Under the pieces are notes generated by a model. It was given only the letters and a program-made list of their open reading frames with translations. It was not told where the DNA came from and did no database searches. A program made the translations under genes and the position numbers. DNA of 11,772 bases from DAOSVX01 sp035379765. Its GTDB lineage: Bacteria; Bacillota_I; Bacilli_A; RF39; UBA660. Shown one piece after another: positions 6,596 through 11,618 of the stretch. The first letter of the stretch is position 1. Each line of letters opens with the position of its first letter. The stretch covers positions 1-11,772 of the forward strand of contig DAOSVX010000019.1 of assembly GCA_035379765.1 (NCBI GenBank), written 5' to 3'.

Positions 6596-7010
6596 ATATT
6601 AACCAAGTGTTTTCATTATTTAATTCAAAATTATTGTTATTTTCAGTCTTTATGTTATTTTCTTTTATATATTTTTCAATTTCTTCCTTTTTAATATAAC
6701 TAGTAGAATAAGGTGTGTTTTCATTATTTGATATATAGATATTACGTATTCCACTTAAAATTGGTATTCTGACATATAAATAAATACAATCTGCCATAAA
6801 GCTTACACCATCAGCATATTTTTTTACTGAATTTTTATCATAATTATTTTCAATTTTCTCTATTAATAATGACAAATCTCCGCCATCAAAATAATCGTTT
6901 TTAAAATTTTTTAAACATAATGTTGTTTTGCCATTATATTTTTTGTATTCTACCTCAACCGTAATAAAATAAATTTGATTATTAATTTTTATTCTCTTTT
7001 CAATTGTCAT
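6594..7010 (-). CDS. Hypothetical protein in the tRNA-Thr insert
   Basis: 138 residues, not recognised. The protein has no signal peptide or membrane segment and should be cytoplasmic. The first half looks like a beta-rich domain (KRIKINNQIYFITVEVEYKK, then strand-like KTTLCLKNF), followed by a helix LSLLIEKIENNY and a hydrophobic strand pair CIYLYVRIPIL. The C-terminus is asparagine-rich (about 15 of the last 40 residues) and probably flexible. A GGAG ribosome site lies ten bases before the ATG, and an extended -10 is present further up, so the gene looks expressed and intact. It is the only gene between the tRNA-Thr gene and its 3' copy, which suggests cargo of an insert. No function can be proposed. 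Confidence 0.65.
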   Translation of the reverse strand: MTIEKRIKINNQIYFITVEVEYKKYNGKTTLCLKNFKNDYFDGGDLSLLIEKIENNYDKNSVKKYADGVSFMADCIYLYVRIPILSGIRNIYISNNENTPYSTSYIKKEEIEKYIKENNIKTENNNNFELNNENTWLI

Positions 7011-7045
7011 ATTATTATTACTCCTTTTTTATAAATTGCCATTTT

Positions 7046-7054
7046 ATTATACCA
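7046..7054 (-). promoter_or_regulatory. Extended -10 promoter of the 138-residue gene
   Basis: The minus strand reads TGGTATAAT 35 bases before the start codon. A TTGTAC lies 19 bases further upstream, a spacing too long to be good. Confidence 0.55.
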
Positions 7055-7099
7055 TTTTTTTAAAGCAAGAGTACAAATAGTCTTTAAAGTCTTATTTTA

Positions 7100-7108
7100 T
7101 GTTATACT
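7100..7108 (+). promoter_or_regulatory. Extended -10 motif before the tRNA-Thr 3' copy
   Basis: TGTTATACT lies eight bases before the truncated tRNA-Thr copy, the same place a tRNA promoter occupies. No good -35 is seen. It may be a surviving tRNA promoter or a coincidence of AT-rich sequence. Confidence 0.4.
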
Positions 7109-7115
7109 GTAATTG

Positions 7116-7160
7116 TGCGGTAAGTATCAAAGGACTGTTCAATTCAGTCAAGCAGCACGA
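7116..7160 (+). pseudogene. Truncated tRNA-Thr copy (anticodon to 3' end)
   Basis: Bases 7119-7160 match 6511-6552 of the intact tRNA-Thr at 39 of 42 positions, starting at the anticodon GGT and running through the T-arm to the 3' end. The differences are C to T at 7125, G to A at 7154 and C to G at 7159. The last one destroys the encoded CCA (now CGA). The preceding TGC fits the tRNA with a two-base gap. The D-arm and 5' acceptor strand are missing, so it cannot be a working tRNA. It may be an attachment-site remnant or a decayed duplicate. Confidence 0.85.
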
Positions 7161-7171
7161 TTTTTAAATAT

Positions 7172-7197
7172 AAAGCAAGATTTACCTTGCTTTTTTT
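7172..7197 (+). terminator. Terminator after the tRNA-Thr 3' copy
   Basis: Stem AAAGCAAG/CTTGCTTT, six-base loop, then a run of seven T. It sits 11 bases after the truncated tRNA, where a tRNA gene terminator is expected. This suggests it belonged to the original tRNA transcript. Confidence 0.8.
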
Positions 7198-7214
7198 AAG
7201 AAAAAAATTATAAT
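7187..7214 (+). promoter_or_regulatory. Possible promoter of the 304-residue gene
   Basis: TTGCTT (7187-7192, inside the terminator stem), 16 bases, TATAAT (7209-7214). A second -10-like TATACT lies at 7217-7222. The start codon is 25 bases downstream of the first -10. Confidence 0.4.
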
Positions 7215-7239
7215 AATATACTAAGAAAAGAGAGAATTT

Positions 7240-8154
7240 ATGGAGAAAAACATTTATAAATTATATATAGAAAATGAAATAATTCAAAAAACAATTGTTT
7301 TTGCCAAAGCTTTTGGATTAGATATTATTGACTGGGATACAAAAGGGATAAAAGAAGTTCCGACTAGAATATATTTATGGTCAAAGGAAAGAGCGGTTGG
7401 GTTTGTAGATTATGCAGGCTCTTATGGATTTAATATAGTTTTGTTTTCGCCTATTGGAAAAGTAGAAGGATGCTTATTTCCGAAACACAATTGTATTCGT
7501 TATGGTGTTAATGTTAAAGGCCAAGATAATTACGATAGAATAGAAGGCTTTTATTTTGTGTATCCTGATTCTAATGAGTACAGTTGTGAATCAAAAATGA
7601 TTATCAAAAAAGATGGTAATCCAGTTTATAATTTTAACTGTTTTTATCAAAACCAATATTTTTCTTTAGAGAATATGTTAGATTATGAACAATTAGCTTA
7701 CAATCAAACAAAAGCTATTTCTATATGGCATTTAAAAGGAATTGAAAATCATAGGATGATACCAGTTGCCACAATTGTTCAAGATAAATGTACTTTTGGA
7801 GATAGAAATCCCGGACATAAAGGTAATATTAATTGCTATTTTGCTTCTAGCAAAGAAGTTAGTGGTATTTTGCCAAATGATGATCCATCTGTAGAAGATG
7901 ATATAAATGCTGTTAATTTTGCTCAAATAAATAAAGAAATAGCTTTATATGATCCAAGATTATTTGAATTTATAGCCCAATCAAGAGAGTTTTTAACTTT
8001 GCCAGAGTTGTCTTTATATGATAGTATGGTTCTTACAACATTTTACGGATATCAACCAAAAGTTACAGAAGGAATGGCTAGAATCCCTTACCAACCATTT
8101 TCAGTTAAGGAGAATTCCTTAGTAAGATTACTAAATAAACAAAAAAGAAAATGA
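7240..8154 (+). CDS. Hypothetical protein, 304 residues
   Basis: I do not recognise this protein. It has no signal peptide or obvious transmembrane helix, so it is probably cytoplasmic. It is rich in aromatic residues (many Tyr and Phe) with strand-like segments such as VGFVDYAGSYGFNIVLFSP and IEGFYFVYPDSN, suggesting a beta-rich fold in the first half. Central motifs that could be functional are DRNPGHKGNINCYFA (about 188-202) and the acidic NDDPSVEDDINAV. The end is basic (NKQKRK). It is the only gene here to end in TGA. The ribosome site (AGAGAG) is weak. It follows directly after the tRNA-Thr remnant, which makes it likely accessory DNA. A small open frame on the opposite strand within it is a shadow. 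Confidence 0.7.
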   Translation: MEKNIYKLYIENEIIQKTIVFAKAFGLDIIDWDTKGIKEVPTRIYLWSKERAVGFVDYAGSYGFNIVLFSPIGKVEGCLFPKHNCIRYGVNVKGQDNYDRIEGFYFVYPDSNEYSCESKMIIKKDGNPVYNFNCFYQNQYFSLENMLDYEQLAYNQTKAISIWHLKGIENHRMIPVATIVQDKCTFGDRNPGHKGNINCYFASSKEVSGILPNDDPSVEDDINAVNFAQINKEIALYDPRLFEFIAQSREFLTLPELSLYDSMVLTTFYGYQPKVTEGMARIPYQPFSVKENSLVRLLNKQKRK

Positions 8155-8202
8155 GTATTTAAAAACAAGTAAATAATTTCACTTATTTTTCATTTTAATA
8201 GA

Positions 8203-8230
8203 TTGAAATAATATTTGACTGTGGTATAAT
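8203..8230 (+). promoter_or_regulatory. Promoter of the thioredoxin-like gene
   Basis: TTGAAA (8203-8208), 16 bases, TATAAT (8225-8230) with extended TG (8222-8223). This is a strong consensus match, 28 bases from the start codon, with AGGA (8247-8250) as ribosome site. Confidence 0.75.
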
Positions 8231-8258
8231 TTTGTTTATAGGAAGTAGGATGTAAAAA

Positions 8259-8810
8259 ATGAAAGAAAAGGAAACTAAGAAGTTATTTGTATTACTTTAT
8301 ATAATATTAGGATTATTAGTTATAAATACTTGTTTTGTAGTATTTGATAATGGAACTAGTACAAGTAATAATAAAGAAGAAGAGGAAGAACCAAGCGAAT
8401 ATGATGTAAGTTCATTTACAGCAATAGATGAATCAGAGTTTTTAGATGTTGCTGATAAATCAAGTATTCAAGTTGTCTATTTAGGAAGATCATCATGTGG
8501 TTATTGTCAAAAATTCTTGCCAACCTTAAAAGAAGCTCAAGAAAAATTAGATTATACAACTTATTATGTTGATATAACAACAGTTGATACAACTAGTGAT
8601 GATTATACAACCATGACAACTATGATAAACAATATGACTGATAAATTTAACGAAACATATGGTTATACCGGTGATAATGCTTATACATACTTATATGGGT
8701 ATACACCTATGGTTGTTCTTGTTAAAGATGGTAAGATAGTTGATATTTGGGTTGGCTATTCAACTTATGATACATTTGCTTCATGGTTAAGTTCAAATGG
8801 TATAAAATAA
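8259..8810 (+). CDS. Membrane-anchored thioredoxin-like protein
   Basis: 183 residues. After a lysine/glutamate-rich start, residues 9-28 form one membrane helix. An acidic linker (about 38-48, with a run of glutamates) then leads to an extracellular thioredoxin-fold domain. The redox motif is SSCGYCQKF (Cys80 and Cys83) and the typical cis-proline is in GYTPMVVLVKDG (Pro150). It resembles the small thiol-disulfide proteins annotated as bacteriocin-transport accessory proteins (PedC/BrcD type), although no bacteriocin gene is visible nearby. The insertion between the CxxC helix and the cis-proline, roughly 105-145, is threonine- and tyrosine-rich and longer than in plain thioredoxin. The likely role is reduction, oxidation or isomerisation of disulfides in exported proteins. 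The gene has its own promoter and terminator. Confidence 0.85.
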   Translation: MKEKETKKLFVLLYIILGLLVINTCFVVFDNGTSTSNNKEEEEEPSEYDVSSFTAIDESEFLDVADKSSIQVVYLGRSSCGYCQKFLPTLKEAQEKLDYTTYYVDITTVDTTSDDYTTMTTMINNMTDKFNETYGYTGDNAYTYLYGYTPMVVLVKDGKIVDIWVGYSTYDTFASWLSSNGIK

Positions 8811-8831
8811 CTCGGTAATCCGAGTTTTTTT
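8809..8831 (+). terminator. Terminator of the thioredoxin-like gene
   Basis: Stem AACTCGG/CCGAGTT with loop TAAT, then a T-run. The proximal stem includes the last two bases of the stop codon. Confidence 0.85.
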
Positions 8832-8853
8832 ATTGTCAAAAACAATAAAATGG

Positions 8854-8882
8854 TTGATTTTATTAGAAAATAAATATATAAT
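8854..8882 (+). promoter_or_regulatory. Promoter of the tRNA-Arg-tRNA-Pro operon
   Basis: TTGATT (8854-8859), 17 bases, TATAAT (8877-8882), ending 18 bases before the first tRNA. Confidence 0.7.
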
Positions 8883-8900
8883 GTTAATGCAAATTGAGAT

Positions 8901-8977
8901 GCGCCCATAGCTCAATTGGATAGAGCGTTAGGCTACGGACCTAAAGGTTGGGGGTTCGACTCCCTTTGGGCGTACCA
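8901..8977 (+). tRNA. tRNA-Arg (anticodon ACG)
   Basis: 77 nt with encoded CCA. The anticodon stem TTAGG/CCTAA encloses the loop CTACGGA, giving anticodon ACG, normally edited to ICG to read CGU, CGC and CGA. The acceptor pair GCGCCCA/TGGGCGT starts with a G1-U72 wobble, and the T-stem also has two G-U pairs, but the whole folds as a clear cloverleaf. It is 12 bases upstream of tRNA-Pro in one transcript. Confidence 0.96.
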
Positions 8978-8989
8978 ATTAATTTAGAT

Positions 8990-9066
8990 CGGGAAATAGC
9001 ACAACTTGGTAGTGCGCTTGGTTTGGGACCAAGAGGTTGCAGGTTCAAATCCTGTTTTCCCGACCA
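8990..9066 (+). tRNA. tRNA-Pro (anticodon UGG)
   Basis: 77 nt with encoded CCA. The acceptor CGGGAAA/TTTCCCG is fully paired with discriminator A, and C1:G72 is typical of bacterial proline tRNAs. The anticodon stem CTTGG/CCAAG encloses the loop TTTGGGA, giving UGG, which can read all four proline codons. A short imperfect copy of its 3' end lies at 9759-9772. Confidence 0.96.
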
Positions 9067-9076
9067 TTAGGAATGT

Positions 9077-9106
9077 AAAAGAGATTTCCAAAAGAAATCT
9101 CTTTTT
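9077..9106 (+). terminator. Terminator of the tRNA-Arg-tRNA-Pro operon
   Basis: 12-bp perfect stem (AAAAGAGATTTC/GAAATCTCTTTT), five-base loop CAAAA, and a T-run, starting 11 bases after tRNA-Pro. Confidence 0.88.
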
Positions 9107-9115
9107 ATAATATTA

Positions 9116-9124
9116 TGATATAAT
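9116..9124 (+). promoter_or_regulatory. Extended -10 promoter of the 9163 gene
   Basis: TGATATAAT with TATAAT at 9119-9124. The expected transcript start near 9131 would leave the ATG at 9133 almost leaderless, one reason to prefer the later start. Confidence 0.55.
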
Positions 9125-9162
9125 ATAAAAGAATGGATATAATGTTGAATAGGAATGAGAAT

Positions 9163-9738
9163 ATGGAATTAAAAGACAAAAAATTTGTAAAAGTAATGTT
9201 TGGAACGACATCTGGAGCAAATGGATTTGAATATCAAGAAGGAATAGTAAATATTGCTGAAAATTGGAATCCAAAGGAAACAGAGCCAGAGTTAATGGGA
9301 GGTTTTAATTTTTCTGTTGAAGATAAGATTTTAAGATATTTGGTTCGAGGTGATACTATTTGTGATGTCGAGGTTCCAGAGGACGCAGAAATAATAGATT
9401 GTCCCAGCGAATCATGTCCACATGGGATTTTTAGAGCTAATAAAATTATTATTTCTAATATTAGACCAATGACAGATGAATTAGCAATGTATTTTTATAA
9501 AAAATCTAATTTACCAGAGAAATCTTATTATAAATCTTTTGCTGGTTGTGCAGTGAGAGGTTATAAAAATACAACTATGTCAATAATAAATGATAAGGTA
9601 AATAATGAAAATATTGATTTAGCAATAAGTGAATTTGAAGACTTTGTCAAACCTGGTTATTATTGGGATAAAAAAGGTGATGAAGATTTTGTCAATAGTA
9701 TTCGTGAATATTTAAATAATATAAAAGATAAATATTAA
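9163..9738 (+). CDS. Hypothetical protein, about 191 residues
   Basis: I place the start at ATG 9163 because AGGA (9151-9154) lies eight bases before it. An in-frame ATG at 9133 would add ten residues but has no ribosome site and sits at the predicted transcript start. The protein is soluble. The pattern FEYQEG, then MGGFNFSVEDKILRYLVRGD, ICDVEVPEDAEII and HGIFRANKIIISNI resembles a small domain found in phage and accessory proteins (DUF7666-like: a glycine-rich turn, a helix, then EVE and a late strand). This is recalled by eye and not certain. The C-terminal half is helical and charged, containing a cysteine in SFAGCAVRGYKNTTM. Four cysteines in all, two close together in DCPSESCPHG, could bind a metal. 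It stands alone between tRNA-Pro and a tRNA-Pro 3' remnant. Confidence 0.65.
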   Translation: MELKDKKFVKVMFGTTSGANGFEYQEGIVNIAENWNPKETEPELMGGFNFSVEDKILRYLVRGDTICDVEVPEDAEIIDCPSESCPHGIFRANKIIISNIRPMTDELAMYFYKKSNLPEKSYYKSFAGCAVRGYKNTTMSIINDKVNNENIDLAISEFEDFVKPGYYWDKKGDEDFVNSIREYLNNIKDKY

Positions 9739-9748
9739 ACAAATTGGT

Positions 9749-9772
9749 AATCCATATATTTTCCGGACCATT
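9749..9772 (+). repeat. Degenerate copy of the tRNA-Pro 3' end
   Basis: Bases 9759-9772 match tRNA-Pro 9055-9068 at 13 of 14 positions (C to G at 9765), covering the 3' acceptor strand, CCA and two following bases. An AATCC at 9749-9753 matches AATCC of the T-arm (9048-9052), but the gap is five bases instead of two. It lies in the gap after the orphan gene and before a terminator. The match is short, so chance is possible. Confidence 0.4.
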
Positions 9773-9804
9773 TTAAAAGACATTCCCAAAATTGGGAATT
9801 AAAT

Positions 9805-9836
9805 AAACTACGGAAATAACCGTAGTTTTATTTTTT
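9805..9836 (+). terminator. Terminator after the tRNA-Pro 3' remnant
   Basis: Stem AAACTACGG/CCGTAGTTT with loop AAATAA, then TATTTTTT. It probably serves the 9163 gene now. It may be the original tRNA-operon terminator if the remnant marks an insertion. Confidence 0.83.
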
Positions 9837-9905
9837 ATAAAAATAATATATAATACAATTATTGATAATAATACTACAATACAAATTCCATAAGGAGGAT
9901 ATGCT

Positions 9906-10394
9906 ATGCCGAAAATATATATTTTAGGATCTGTCGGTAGTGGTAAAACAACTTTAGCAAAAAAGTTGTCTTTACAATTAGGTATTCCTTTTTATGAGTT
10001 GGATAATGTTGTATGGGAATTCCATCTAAGTGGAGATATTAGAAGAAGTAAAGAAGAAATAGAAAAGATTTTTAATAAAATATTAAACGAAGATAACTGG
10101 ATAATTGAAGGCGTTGAAAGACCTTTTTTTGATAGAGGATTTGATGAGGCGGATACTATAATTTATCTAGATTTGTTAAAAACAACATTGTATAAAAGAA
10201 TTTTTATTCGTTGGATAAAACAAAAAGTTGGTCTTGAACAATGCCGATATAAACCTGATATTAAAATGTTAAAGCAAATGATAAAATGGGTTAATCAAGG
10301 ATTAGCCGAAAATAAATTACAAAAATATCAGGACAAATTGGAACTATTAAATGAACAAAAAATCAAAGGATATACATACAAGAAGTTAAAATAA
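9906..10394 (+). CDS. Small P-loop NTPase, adenylate kinase / FlaR-like
   Basis: 162 residues, cytoplasmic. The Walker A motif is GSVGSGKTT (residues 8-16) right at the N-terminus, followed by LAKKLSLQLGIPFYELDNVVWE, where the Asp and Trp fit the nucleoside-kinase pattern of proteins annotated as DNA topology modulation protein FlaR. A Walker-B-like strand with Asp (ADTIIYLDL) lies near 69-77, and an arginine-rich lid KRIFIRWIKQK follows. Relatives are probably small-molecule or nucleotide kinases despite the topology name. The length is slightly under the usual 165-180. A strong AGGAGG site sits seven bases before the ATG. It follows the tRNA-Pro region but has no repeat on its far side. Confidence 0.82.
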   Translation: MPKIYILGSVGSGKTTLAKKLSLQLGIPFYELDNVVWEFHLSGDIRRSKEEIEKIFNKILNEDNWIIEGVERPFFDRGFDEADTIIYLDLLKTTLYKRIFIRWIKQKVGLEQCRYKPDIKMLKQMIKWVNQGLAENKLQKYQDKLELLNEQKIKGYTYKKLK

Positions 10395-10452
10395 AATTTT
10401 GGCAATCTTTTTTATATTTTTGTTATTGATATAAATTCCAAATCATTTATAG

Positions 10453-10482
10453 AAATTATGGAGAAATTCATAGTTTTATTTT
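10453..10482 (+). terminator. Weak candidate terminator after the kinase-like gene
   Basis: AAATTATG and CATAGTTT form an 8-bp stem with one G-U pair around an eight-base loop, followed by TATTTTTG. It is weaker than the other terminators in the window and lies about 60 bases after the stop. The rest of the gap to 10541 shows nothing else clear. Confidence 0.35.
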
Positions 10483-10540
10483 TGATTGTAAAAAGATTTT
10501 TTTAGTGATATATTTTTAGCAGAAGGAATGTTTAGTTTAT

Positions 10541-11023
10541 ATGAATAATAATATGGAAATAAAAAATAACAAATTAGGTAAGGGAACTATAATATTGATA
10601 ATAGTATTAATTGTCATAGTTTTAGGATTAGGTGGATATGTTGTCTACGATAAGTTTTTTGTTTCAGACGATAGTTTAACAAATAATATTAGTAATACAA
10701 CGGATTTATCAAATGAATTAGTAAGTATAACTTACAAAACTTATAGCGAATCTGATATAGCCGAAGAAGTAGAAACAACAACAAAAACAATTACTGATAC
10801 AGAAACAATTAGTAAAATTATAAATGCTATTAATACAAAGACTATATCAAATGAAACAGGATTTGGTGGTACTCTTTTACCAACACTTGACTTAAATTAT
10901 GAAATTAACAGTATATCTATAGTATTACTTGGTGGGAATTATTTTACTATAAATAATCAATTATATAAAGTAACTTCAGCAAATCCAAACTTTGCAGATT
11001 ATATTGCTTCTTTATTTGAATAG
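10541..11023 (+). CDS. Small membrane-anchored protein of unknown function
   Basis: 160 residues. A charged, Asn-rich start is followed by one strongly hydrophobic helix at about 16-38 (valine, isoleucine and leucine only in most places), so it should be anchored with the C-terminal part outside. A threonine- and serine-rich stretch and a domain of about 100 residues with alternating strands follow (ELVSITYKTYSESD, TLDLNYEINSISIVLLGGNYF, NNQLYKVTS). There are no cysteines and no lipobox. The overall plan resembles the membrane-anchored protein at 571, but I see no clear sequence similarity. The nearest ribosome site (AAGGA at 10523) is about 13 bases upstream of the ATG, rather far, and no other in-frame start exists close by. 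Confidence 0.65.
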   Translation: MNNNMEIKNNKLGKGTIILIIVLIVIVLGLGGYVVYDKFFVSDDSLTNNISNTTDLSNELVSITYKTYSESDIAEEVETTTKTITDTETISKIINAINTKTISNETGFGGTLLPTLDLNYEINSISIVLLGGNYFTINNQLYKVTSANPNFADYIASLFE

Positions 11024-11066
11024 TTTTCTTGTTTTAAATAATAAATAATTAGGTTAGGTGATAGAT

Positions 11067-11540
11067 GTGAAAAATAAATTAGTTATTGTAAGTAAAAAAG
11101 ATAAACTTATTTTAGAAAACTTATTACAGTTATATCTTCACGATATAAGCTATTATTTTCCTATTGATTTTGATTCATCAAGTGGGAAATATATTTATGA
11201 TGATTTAGAAAAATATTTTAATGGTTCTAATAATCTTGCTTATTTTATAAAAATTGGTAACAATATTGGTGGTTTTATATTAGTTGATAAAGAAAATGAT
11301 TCATATATTCTACAAGAAATATTTGTTTTAAATAATTATAAAAATAAAGGCATAGGTGGAGAGTCAGTAAATAAACTTTTTAATAAAAATAGAGGTAAAT
11401 GGATAATAAAATCTTTGCCATCTTCACCTCTAGCAGAAAAGTTTTGGTTAAAAACCATTAACAATTACACAAATGGCAATTATAAAATTGAATATATTGG
11501 AAAATACAATAGAGCAGTTTTTACTTTTGAAAACTTTTAA
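11067..11540 (+). CDS. GNAT family N-acetyltransferase
   Basis: 157 residues from GTG 11067. That start has AGGTGA (11056-11061) at a good distance. A GTG nine bases earlier (11058) would lie inside this ribosome site. The N-terminal helix region (DKLILENLLQLYLHDISYYF) and the following strands are typical of GNAT proteins: AYFIKIGNNIGGFILV, then YILQEIFVLNNYKNKGIGGESVNKLF. The latter contains the acetyl-CoA pyrophosphate-binding pattern (K-N-K-G-I-G) and its helix. Family members move an acetyl group from acetyl-CoA to an amine, but the substrate cannot be told here. The gene lies 43 bases after the previous stop and could be co-transcribed with it, since no terminator or promoter is visible between them. 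Confidence 0.87.
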   Translation: MKNKLVIVSKKDKLILENLLQLYLHDISYYFPIDFDSSSGKYIYDDLEKYFNGSNNLAYFIKIGNNIGGFILVDKENDSYILQEIFVLNNYKNKGIGGESVNKLFNKNRGKWIIKSLPSSPLAEKFWLKTINNYTNGNYKIEYIGKYNRAVFTFENF

Positions 11541-11553
11541 GTAATATTGTGTA

Positions 11554-11562
11554 TGTTATAAT
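11554..11562 (+). promoter_or_regulatory. Extended -10 promoter of the last gene
   Basis: TGTTATAAT with TATAAT at 11557-11562. The predicted leader of about 50 bases ends in an AAAGGAG ribosome site (11606-11612). Confidence 0.55.
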
Positions 11563-11618
11563 TAAAATAGTTAAAAGTTAATTATTCCTATTAAAAAAAT
11601 AGTAGAAAGGAGTAAATT

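Larger units (their letters stand above)
6553..7118. mobile_element. Putative small insert between tRNA-Thr and its 3' copy
   Basis: The stretch is bounded on the left by intact tRNA-Thr and on the right by a direct repeat of the tRNA 3' half (6511-6552 repeated at 7119-7160, offset 608 bases). That is the layout left by tRNA-targeted integration. It contains a terminator and one unrecognised minus-strand gene but no integrase or excisionase. It could be a remnant, an element moved by an integrase elsewhere, or simply the gap between a tandemly duplicated tRNA and its decayed copy. Confidence 0.35.
9067..9758. mobile_element. Possible small insert after tRNA-Pro
   Basis: The stretch lies between intact tRNA-Pro and an imperfect copy of its last bases (9055-9068 against 9759-9772, offset 704 bases, 13 of 14 identical). 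It contains one terminator and one orphan gene, the same layout as at tRNA-Thr. The repeat is short and there is no integrase, so this is a suggestion only. Confidence 0.22.

Noticed and set aside
6553..7240. CRISPR or tandem repeat array in the accessory zone
   Set aside because: The only repeat is the two-copy tRNA-Thr 3' half. There is no regular spacing or third copy.
7732..7926. Open frame of 64 codons on the minus strand
   Set aside because: It lies wholly inside the 304-residue plus-strand gene, has no ribosome site and no recognisable features, so it is a shadow.
8152..8154. TGA read as tryptophan (Mycoplasma code)
   Set aside because: Read-through would add only six residues, all tryptophans in the conserved genes are TGG, and TrmB, ScpA and ScpB are complete under the standard code.
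8155..8200. Terminator for the 304-residue gene
   Set aside because: Only four-base stems (AAGT/ACTT) can be formed and the T-run is broken. No supported terminator found here.
9380..9387. GAGGACGC inside the 9163 gene, like the tRNA-Arg(CCU) 3' end
   Set aside because: Eight bases only, in a coding sequence encoding a plausible EDAE stretch, with no further tRNA similarity on either side. Treated as chance.
9070..9786. GGAATGT after tRNA-Pro and ACATTCC after its remnant as possible terminal inverted repeats
   Set aside because: Seven bases only. One copy lies inside and the other outside the supposed insert, so they do not bracket it symmetrically.
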